DNA from: Candidatus Sumerlaeota bacterium
Lineage (GTDB): Bacteria > UBP6 > UBA1177
DNA: 8,432 bases
Assembly (NCBI GenBank): GCA_007136595.1
Contig: SLGQ01000063.1
Coordinates: forward strand, 1 to 8,432
Direction: 5' to 3'
The notes under the pieces: model-generated
Seen by the model: the letters and a program-made list of their open reading frames with translations, nothing else
Told to the model about the DNA's origin: nothing
The model's database searches: none
Shown here: piece after piece, positions 1-5,018 of the stretch
How positions within the stretch are numbered: the first letter of the stretch is position 1
How the letters are laid out: each line of letters starts with the position of its first letter
Position numbers and translations under genes: made by a program

Positions 1-734
1 TGTCTTTTTATTCATCAATAGTTTCTCTTTATGATCATATTTTTCCGGTTATGGCTCCTATGGTTTCTCTTTGTAATGAATCGGTTCCACAATCAGGAAG
101 GGTTCTTGAGGTAGGTTGTGCAACCGGAAATTTGATAGATGCTTTGAGAAACGGAAAAAGGAGTTTTACAGGAATTGATTATGACGATGAAATGGCAAGG
201 TATTCTCTTGAGAGATTTAAAGACTTCAAAGATGTTGAAATAACAAAGCTCGACATGAAATTTATTGGAGATAGTTTCAGCAAAAACAGTTTTGATTCTG
301 TAATTTGTTTTGGAAATACTCTGGTTCACCTTAAAGATTTTGAAGAAATGGTGTCTGTTCTTTCTCAGATGAAACAAGTTTCAGTAAAAGGGGGAAATCT
401 GCTCCTTCAGATAATCAACTATGACAGAATTTTTCAAAGCAACTCTTTTGATCTTCCTGAAATTGATAACGAACACCTTACTTTTTTAAGAAAATATGAA
501 AAAAGGGAAGATGGAAGACTTGATTTTAACACGGTGCTTACCGATAAGAAAAATGGCACAATAATAAAAAACTCAGTTCCGCTTTACCCTGCATCAAGCA
601 CAGAAATAATGAAAGCTCTTGAGCAAAGTGGATGGGAAAATATTGAGGTGTACGGATCATTCAAGAAAGAAAAATTCAATCCTTCAGATAGTTATCACCT
701 TATTGTTAAAGCTTCTCTCCCGAAAGGGATATGA
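1..734 (+). CDS. Class I SAM-dependent methyltransferase, 5' end outside window
   Basis: This is the C-terminal part of a soluble methyltransferase with a Rossmann-type SAM-binding fold. SAM motif I reads VLEVGCATGNL (about nt 102-134). It is followed by GIDYDDEM (acidic residue for the SAM ribose) and by FDSVICFGNTLVHL (motif IV region). The first ATG in frame is at 51, but it has no Shine-Dalgarno sequence. The frame stays open to the left edge and reads FYSSIVSLYDHIFPV, which looks like the usual N-terminal helix of this family (YD-x-IFP). The true start is therefore probably just upstream of base 1. The substrate cannot be named; glycine/sarcosine-type and other small-molecule methyltransferases look alike at this level. 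The last codons (ASLPKGI, stop 732-734) lie inside a 45-nt repeat that also carries the C-terminus of a different gene on the other strand, so the native 3' end may have been altered or always overlapped that gene. Confidence 0.82.
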   Translation, partial: SFYSSIVSLYDHIFPVMAPMVSLCNESVPQSGRVLEVGCATGNLIDALRNGKRSFTGIDYDDEMARYSLERFKDFKDVEITKLDMKFIGDSFSKNSFDSVICFGNTLVHLKDFEEMVSVLSQMKQVSVKGGNLLLQIINYDRIFQSNSFDLPEIDNEHLTFLRKYEKREDGRLDFNTVLTDKKNGTIIKNSVPLYPASSTEIMKALEQSGWENIEVYGSFKKEKFNPSDSYHLIVKASLPKGI

Positions 735-750
735 TCTGTACTGAGAAGGG
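706..750. repeat. Left copy of 45-nt direct repeat; orphan 3' end of the iron-sulfur gene
   Basis: It matches 2022-2066 at 41 of 45 positions, with an unbroken 23-nt identity at 719-741 (2035-2057 in the other copy). Read on the minus strand it encodes PFSVQIISLSGEKL and a TAA stop, the same C-terminus as the minus-strand iron-sulfur protein, with only Met to Leu at the last residue. Two of the four differences are synonymous (Gly GGA/GGC, Ser TCA/TCC); the other two fall in the last sense codon. Homology stops right at the stop codon on one side and at the Pro codon on the other. It overlaps the last 29 nt of the methyltransferase gene. The copy contains TCCC-GAAA-GGGA and is flanked by CTTCTC/GAGAAG inverted arms (712-717, 743-748). 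Confidence 0.9.
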
Positions 751-767
751 AGCTGTCGGAACAAAAA

Positions 768-806
768 TTTGGACAAATGCACTTTTTTAGTTGAGATTTG
801 TCCGAA
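768..806. promoter_or_regulatory. Inverted repeat overlapping the ATPase promoter
   Basis: GGACAAAT (771-778) and ATTTGTCC (796-803) are perfect 8-bp inverted arms. They extend by a T-G wobble and two T-A pairs to 768-778/796-806, around a 17-nt spacer that contains six T residues (783-788). The right arm lies just after the proposed -35 hexamer and before the -10. It could be an operator for a dimeric repressor, a hairpin in a read-through transcript, or an end of the inserted unit. It does not look like an intrinsic terminator, because the T run is in the loop rather than after the stem. Confidence 0.5.
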
Positions 807-818
807 AATAAATATGAT
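791..818 (+). promoter_or_regulatory. Putative sigma-70 promoter of the ATPase gene
   Basis: TTGAGA (791-796), a 16-nt spacer and TATGAT (813-818) form a good match to a housekeeping promoter. Transcription would start near 825, leaving about 27 nt before the ATG at 852, with the ribosome site at 843-847. The ATPase therefore probably has its own promoter and need not depend on the methyltransferase upstream. Confidence 0.5.
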
Positions 819-842
819 GAAGAAAGGTTTAGTGTGGCAAAA

Positions 843-847
843 GGAGG
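843..847 (+). promoter_or_regulatory. Ribosome binding site that fixes the ATPase start
   Basis: AAGGAGGG (841-848) is a strong Shine-Dalgarno sequence four bases before ATG 852. It decides between this ATG and an in-frame TTG at 798, which has no ribosome site and lies inside the inverted repeat. Confidence 0.8.
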
Positions 848-851
848 GAAA

Positions 852-2000
852 ATGATAAGCAGGGCATTGGAAAATAAGCTTAGACAACTTGCGGAAAAGT
901 TTCCTGTTGTAACTTTAAATGGTCCGAGACAGTCAGGTAAAACAACTCTTGTGAAAACAGTTTTCCCGGATAAATCTTATGTTTCTCTGGAAGATATTGA
1001 CAACCGTCTTTTTGCTCAAAATGATCCTCGCGGTTTTTTAAAAACATACCGGAATGCAATAATTGATGAAGCACAGAAAGTTCCTGAACTTTTTTCCTAT
1101 ATTCAGACAGCAGTTGACAATGATGATGTTCCGGGAAAATATATTCTGACGGGTTCAAATAACTTTCTCCTTTTTGAAAAGATTGCTCAGTCTCTTGCCG
1201 GCCGGACCGCTATTTTGAAGCTTTTGCCATTTTCAATTGCAGAAACCGGTGAAAAAAGCAGTCTTGATAAGATAATTTTCAGAGGAATGTATCCAAGAAT
1301 TCTAAAAGATGATATTGCCCCTCAGGATTTTTATCCCGGGTATGTTCAGACATATATCGAAAGAGATGTAAGACTTATTAAAAATATTCATGATCTTGGT
1401 CTTTTTCAGCTTTTTGTGAAAATGTGTGCCGGAAGAACAGGTCAGCTTCTTAATATTTCATCACTTTCAAATGAATGTGGAATTTCTCAAACTACAGCAA
1501 AATCGTGGTTATCAATTCTTGAGCAGAGTTATATAGTGTTTCTTTTGCAACCGCATTACCGCAATTTCAATAAAAGACTGGTTAAGACCCCGAAGCTTTA
1601 TTTTTATGATACCGGACTTGCCTCTTATCTTCTTAATATTCAGTCTGAAGATCAGCTTAGAACTCACTATGCAAGAGGTGCTCTATTTGAATCTTTCATT
1701 ATTTCTGAAATAATAAAATCCCATTTTAATAATGGCAGAGAACACAACTGTTATTTCTGGAGAGATAAAAACGGAAACGAAATTGACTGCATCGTTGAAA
1801 AAAGTGATCATCTGCTCTCAGTTGAAATAAAATCGGGACAGACTGTAGCAAATGACTGGTATAAGAATCTCAATTACTTCTCATCGATCTCTCAAGGTGT
1901 GTCAAATGAAAATCTCATTATATACGGCGGAGATAACGACCAGTTGCGAACAGCAGGCAAAATAATCTCATGGAAAAACTTGCCGGCTACTTTCAAGTGA
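852..2000 (+). CDS. AAA_14/DUF4143-family ATPase
   Basis: A 382-aa predicted cytoplasmic P-loop ATPase of the AAA_14 plus DUF4143 architecture, near the family's usual length of about 380-400 aa. Visible parts are Walker A GPRQSGKT (24-31), Walker B AIIDEAQ (69-75), sensor-like LTGS (99-102), the YIERDVR segment (169-175), a winged-helix-like stretch (about 204-232) and the YFYDTGLASYL segment (about 250-260). The C-terminal domain has the spacing of a PD-(D/E)XK fold: Glu310 and Asp312 (NEID), then Glu325-Ile-Lys327 (VEIKSG). The biological role of the family is not established; its genes are scattered and often transferred. It has its own likely promoter, and two copies of a 45-nt repeat flank it, which suggests it came in as a unit. 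Its stop is only 21 nt from the convergent iron-sulfur gene. The family call is secure; nuclease activity is only an inference. Confidence 0.9.
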   Translation: MISRALENKLRQLAEKFPVVTLNGPRQSGKTTLVKTVFPDKSYVSLEDIDNRLFAQNDPRGFLKTYRNAIIDEAQKVPELFSYIQTAVDNDDVPGKYILTGSNNFLLFEKIAQSLAGRTAILKLLPFSIAETGEKSSLDKIIFRGMYPRILKDDIAPQDFYPGYVQTYIERDVRLIKNIHDLGLFQLFVKMCAGRTGQLLNISSLSNECGISQTTAKSWLSILEQSYIVFLLQPHYRNFNKRLVKTPKLYFYDTGLASYLLNIQSEDQLRTHYARGALFESFIISEIIKSHFNNGREHNCYFWRDKNGNEIDCIVEKSDHLLSVEIKSGQTVANDWYKNLNYFSSISQGVSNENLIIYGGDNDQLRTAGKIISWKNLPATFK

Positions 2001-2021
2001 TAGAAATTCTTTTTTTTTGCC

Positions 2022-2066
2022 TTACATCTTCTCGCCCGAAAGGGATATGATCTGTACGGAGAAGGG
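2022..2066. repeat. Right copy of 45-nt direct repeat; native 3' end of the iron-sulfur gene
   Basis: This copy is the working C-terminal coding end of the minus-strand iron-sulfur gene (PFSVQIISLSGEKM and stop TAA). It differs from 706-750 at four positions. It keeps the CTTCTC (2028-2033) and GAGAAG (2059-2064) inverted arms and the CCCGAAAGGG core (2035-2044). Copy-to-copy distance is 1316 bp, the size of the bracketed unit carrying the ATPase gene. Confidence 0.9.
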
Positions 2067-2885
2067 GATAATTTCATCGGCTTTTTTCATTGCCTGTTTA
2101 ACGATTTCTGTCATTCCGCCACAGCAGGGGACTTCCATCCGTACAATGGTGATGGACTTCGGTTTTGCAATATCAATGATGGCAGCTATTTTATCAACAT
2201 AGGCTTCTCCATCATCAAGTTTAGGACATCCGATGGCAATGGCTTTTCCTTTTATGAAATCTTCGTGAGTGTTTGCATAGGCAAAGGCGACACAATCTGC
2301 AAGTATCATCAGATCTGCATTTTTAAGGAACGGTGCATGAGGAGAAATAAGATGTATCTGAACAGGCCAGTGTCCAAGCTGACTTTGAAGAGGTCCAGTT
2401 TCATTTTTCTGCTCTGAGGGTTTCTGTGCCGGTTTTTCTACAGGTTTAAGTGTCATTACTCTGCTTCCGGGACATCCTCCGCCATGATTCCCTCCATCAC
2501 AACCGCCATCACCTTTTTTATGGTCATCTTCAAGCGGATTTTTTATCCCTTTTTCATTGAGATACTCAATGGCTTCCTTTAAAAATTCAAAAGCACCATG
2601 TTTTTTAAGATGAAGAAGATGTGCTTTTATCGTGTTAACTCCTGCCGGAACAATGTTCTGCTCCATTACTGCCCTTTCATCATAAGCTTCAGCTTCTCTT
2701 TCAACCACCTCAATAGCTCCCGTTGGACAAGTCCCGATACATGCTCCAAGTCCGTCACAGAAAAGATCACTTATGAGCCGTGCTTTTCCATCAACTATCT
2801 GTAAAGCACCTTCCGCACAATCAGGAACACAAAGTCCGCAGCCGTTACATTTTTCGTCATTGATTTCAATTATCTTTCTTTTCAT
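2022..2885 (-). CDS. 4Fe-4S ferredoxin-type protein with Cys-containing C-terminal domain
   Basis: A 287-aa soluble iron-sulfur protein. The start at 2885 is set by GGAGG (2891-2895) five bases upstream; an in-frame GTG at 2945 would lie inside the promoter. Residues 1-65 form a two-cluster ferredoxin fold: C13-x2-C16-x2-C19-x3-C23, then C43-x5-C49-x3-C53-Pro. In the second motif Leu46 stands where the second Cys normally is, so one cluster has only three Cys ligands. Residues 126-141 are a Gly/Cys-rich linker (C129, C138). The C-terminal domain starts at HWPVQIHL (172) and carries ADCVAFAY (C198), IGCPKLDD (C220) and EVPCCGG (C254, C255). These conserved cysteines suggest a further metal or redox site. 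Such proteins occur in strict anaerobes, where they probably pass electrons or handle small redox substrates; the partner is unknown. It is divergent from rpoN with its own promoter, so it is not part of that operon. Confidence 0.85.
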   Translation of the reverse strand: MKRKIIEINDEKCNGCGLCVPDCAEGALQIVDGKARLISDLFCDGLGACIGTCPTGAIEVVEREAEAYDERAVMEQNIVPAGVNTIKAHLLHLKKHGAFEFLKEAIEYLNEKGIKNPLEDDHKKGDGGCDGGNHGGGCPGSRVMTLKPVEKPAQKPSEQKNETGPLQSQLGHWPVQIHLISPHAPFLKNADLMILADCVAFAYANTHEDFIKGKAIAIGCPKLDDGEAYVDKIAAIIDIAKPKSITIVRMEVPCCGGMTEIVKQAMKKADEIIPFSVQIISLSGEKM

Positions 2886-2924
2886 GATGCCCTCCTTCCG
2901 GCAAAAATCAACAATTCCGACTCC

Positions 2925-2953
2925 ATTATCCGAAATAAAAGACACTTTGTCAA
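2925..2953 (-). promoter_or_regulatory. Sigma-70-type promoter of the iron-sulfur gene
   Basis: On the minus strand the sequence has a perfect TTGACA (2953-2948), a 17-nt spacer and GATAAT (2930-2925). Transcription would start near 2918 and give a leader of about 33 nt that ends with the GGAGG ribosome site. Confidence 0.72.
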
Positions 2954-2987
2954 GAGAAATTTAATTTTTTTTCTGTAAGCAATAATC

Positions 2988-3016
2988 TTGCCAATACTTT
3001 TTTTTTCGATTATACT
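2988..3016 (+). promoter_or_regulatory. Sigma-70-type promoter of the rpoN-PTS operon
   Basis: TTGCCA (2988-2993), a 17-nt spacer rich in T, and TATACT (3011-3016). Transcription would start near 3023, leaving only about 16 nt before ATG 3039, with GGAGG at 3030-3034. This is the only good promoter seen for the six-gene run, so the whole operon is probably read from here. Confidence 0.72.
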
Positions 3017-3038
3017 CGCCACGAATTACGGAGGGTGT

Positions 3039-4565
3039 ATGATCGCTTCAGTAAGGTTGGAACAAACTCAAAGCTTAAAGCAGACCCAAACACTTAAAAT
3101 GACTGTCCAGATGCGTCAAAGCATCGAACTTTTACAGAAAAATATCCTTGATATAAGAGATTTTCTGATCGCAGAAGCGGAACAGAATCCGTTCCTTGAG
3201 ATCGAATCTTACGGTGATGAGCCGGAACCTTTTACAGAATCAGGAAAAGATGGAGATATGCAGGATAGTTGTTCCGGTGTTGATAATACGGAAGGGAGAG
3301 AATTGATAAATGCTGACAATACTGAAAACATCTCCGATATTTTAAGTCAGTGTGACTGGGGGCAGCTCAGAGATACTTCCGGTAACAGTTTCGGGGATAC
3401 CCATGTAAGAAAACAAAATTATTCAGATATTGATTTTTCTTTTGAAAATAACCTTGTTTCTGAAGAAACCCTTTCTCAGTATCTTGACAGACAGATAGTT
3501 TCCCTTGATCTGCCTGATGAAACAAGGGAACTTATGATATATATGGCTTACAACCTTGATGACAGAGGATTCCTGAAAGAAAGCGATGAAGAGATAGCTC
3601 TGAACATTTCAGGCAAAACAGAGCTTGTCGCAAAAGCAAGAAAAGAGCTTAAAAAATGTGATCCGAGCGGTTGCGGTTCAACAAACATTTACGATTATCT
3701 GATATATATGCTTGTTGATCCGTGTGTTGCTGAAATTCCGAAAAAATATGCCGGCCATATTAAAAAGCTTTTTGTTGATGTTTCCGTCAGATCGCTTCTT
3801 GAAAAAAAAGACTTTGTCCCTTTATGTGAAGCTCTTGAAGTTAAAGAGGATGAGCTTCATGAGATACTTTCTGCAATAAGGATGATATCTCCATATCCTG
3901 CATTCAGGTTTTCCCAGTTCAAACCGGAGTTTGTTCAGCCTGATCTCAAGGTTTTCATGGAGGGAGATGAGATCCTGATACATATTGAAGACAGATTGCT
4001 TCCCACAGTGAACCTTAACAAAGAAACTTTTGATAAAAAATTGAAAGAATGTAAAAACAGAAAAGAAAAAAGTTATATGAAGGAAAGGTACAGAAATGCT
4101 GAATGGATCATTAAAAGTGTCAGTGACAGGAATAGAACACTTTATGAAGTGGCGGCAAGCATCTTCACCCATCAGAAAACCTTCATAGAACTTGGGGAAA
4201 ACTTCTTGAAACCCCTTTCTTTAAAGGATGTTTCAGAGGATATCGGAAGAAATGCTTCAACTATATCGAGACTTACCAATGGTAAATATGCTGAAACTCC
4301 TCACGGTATATTTGAGCTGAAGTTTTTCTTTGCTAAACAGGTGAGTGACAACCTTGCCACCAACAGGAGACTTGAAACTTCCATCAAAGAAATTATTGAA
4401 AATGAACCTAAAGAAGCCCCGTTCAGTGATGATGACATAAGTATCCAGCTCGGGAGAAAGGGGATAGATGTCGCAAGAAGGACTGTTGCAAAATATAGGA
4501 CCAGAATGAAAATACCCGCTGCAAAAGACAGAAAAAAGAACTATAACTTCTCTTCCGGAGGATAA
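3039..4565 (+). CDS. rpoN: RNA polymerase sigma-54 factor RpoN
   Basis: A 508-aa sigma-54 factor that directs RNA polymerase to -24/-12 promoters and needs an AAA+ activator to open them. Domain order is normal. The Gln/Leu-rich activator-interacting region I (about 1-50) includes SLKQTQTLKMTVQMRQ. The acidic, low-complexity region II follows (about 54-148). The core-binding domain (about 140-320) includes DPSGCGSTNIYDYL. AEWIIKSVSDRNRTL (354-368) leads into the DNA-binding part, with the helix-turn-helix at about 393-415 (KDVSEDIGRNASTISRLTNG). The RpoN box ARRTVAKYR (479-487) is intact and recognises the -24 element. ATG 3039 is chosen because GGAGG precedes it; the in-frame TTG at 2988 is the -35 box. 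The last codons (SSGG) double as the ribosome site of ptsN, whose ATG follows the stop directly. Often lptB precedes rpoN and hpf follows it; neither is present here. Confidence 0.97.
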   Translation: MIASVRLEQTQSLKQTQTLKMTVQMRQSIELLQKNILDIRDFLIAEAEQNPFLEIESYGDEPEPFTESGKDGDMQDSCSGVDNTEGRELINADNTENISDILSQCDWGQLRDTSGNSFGDTHVRKQNYSDIDFSFENNLVSEETLSQYLDRQIVSLDLPDETRELMIYMAYNLDDRGFLKESDEEIALNISGKTELVAKARKELKKCDPSGCGSTNIYDYLIYMLVDPCVAEIPKKYAGHIKKLFVDVSVRSLLEKKDFVPLCEALEVKEDELHEILSAIRMISPYPAFRFSQFKPEFVQPDLKVFMEGDEILIHIEDRLLPTVNLNKETFDKKLKECKNRKEKSYMKERYRNAEWIIKSVSDRNRTLYEVAASIFTHQKTFIELGENFLKPLSLKDVSEDIGRNASTISRLTNGKYAETPHGIFELKFFFAKQVSDNLATNRRLETSIKEIIENEPKEAPFSDDDISIQLGRKGIDVARRTVAKYRTRMKIPAAKDRKKNYNFSSGG

Positions 4566-5018
4566 ATGTGCTCTATTGAAAAATATTTGAAAAGAGAAAA
4601 TGTGATAATTGCTCTTAATACCGACAGTAAAGAAAATCTTATAAGTCAATTATGTGAAACTGTTGGAAAAAATTATTCCGTTTCTTCAGACTTGCTCTTT
4701 CAGATCATAATGGAAAGGGAAAGTTACGGCACAACAGGAATAGGTAACGGTGTGGCAATTCCCCATGGAAGAGTGAAAGAACTTAAAGATATAATCATAA
4801 TCCTTGCTACACTCAGTAATCCTGTCAAATACGACAGTGTTGACGGTGAAGATGTAAAACTTGTCTTCATGCTTCTTGTCCCGGAAGGGAACAATCTTGT
4901 TTATTTAAAGCTTTTAAGTCAGATATCTATAATGTGTGACGATAAAAACACCAGAATTTCATTGATGAATGTTGGTTCTCCCGATGAAGTTCTTGAAATA
5001 GTGAGGAACTTTGACTAA
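4566..5018 (+). CDS. ptsN: PTS EIIA-Ntr / fructose-type EIIA regulatory protein
   Basis: A 150-aa cytoplasmic EIIA of the fructose/nitrogen-regulatory family, the usual length for PtsN. It accepts phosphate from HPr on a histidine and acts as a signalling protein, typically on nitrogen, potassium or stress circuits, rather than in sugar uptake. The phospho-acceptor is His67 in GIGNGVAIPHGR. The second conserved active-site histidine, usually in an HLxLL stretch, is replaced by Tyr113 (VYLKLLSQIS), which may change phosphoryl transfer. The ATG directly follows the rpoN stop, with GGAGG (4557-4561) inside the rpoN coding end, so translation is probably coupled. Its stop overlaps the hprK start in TAATG. 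The neighbourhood with rpoN is the classic one for ptsN and supports the name over a sugar-specific EIIA. Confidence 0.93.
   Translation: MCSIEKYLKRENVIIALNTDSKENLISQLCETVGKNYSVSSDLLFQIIMERESYGTTGIGNGVAIPHGRVKELKDIIIILATLSNPVKYDSVDGEDVKLVFMLLVPEGNNLVYLKLLSQISIMCDDKNTRISLMNVGSPDEVLEIVRNFD

Noticed and set aside
93..377. Minus-strand open frame within the methyltransferase gene, and similar antisense frames elsewhere (3822-4172, 4257-4649, 5405-5845, 6156-6458, 7888-8122)
   Set aside because: They lie wholly or almost wholly within well-supported genes and read as low-complexity Phe/Ser/Ile-rich products with no recognisable motif.
798..851. Possible 18-residue N-terminal extension of the ATPase from TTG 798
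   Set aside because: There is no ribosome site there, the region is promoter and inverted repeat, and a strong AAGGAGGG precedes ATG 852.
735..851. Small gene between the methyltransferase and the ATPase
   Set aside because: No open frame with a ribosome site is visible; the space is explained by the repeat, inverted repeat and promoter.
1978..2018. Intrinsic terminator after the ATPase gene
   Set aside because: ACTTG/CAAGT (1978-1982, 1994-1998) is only a 5-bp stem, and the T run at 2010-2018 begins 11 nt after it. It may end transcription weakly, but the structure is too poor to call.
706..2066. Insertion sequence or transposon carrying the ATPase
   Set aside because: No transposase or integrase and no terminal inverted repeats at the ends of the unit; the 45-nt direct repeats are too long for a usual transposon target duplication. 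The gene-end duplication model is kept as a finding instead.
2886..2945. Possible N-terminal extension of the iron-sulfur protein from GTG 2945
   Set aside because: It would start within the sigma-70 promoter; GGAGG points to ATG 2885 and the ferredoxin fold begins there.
2988..3038. Possible N-terminal extension of RpoN from TTG 2988
   Set aside because: That TTG is the -35 box, and GGAGG precedes ATG 3039, where region I begins.
2886..3038. Sigma-54 (-24/-12) promoter for rpoN autoregulation
   Set aside because: No GG-N10-GC pair with suitable flanks is visible; the sigma-70 elements explain the region.
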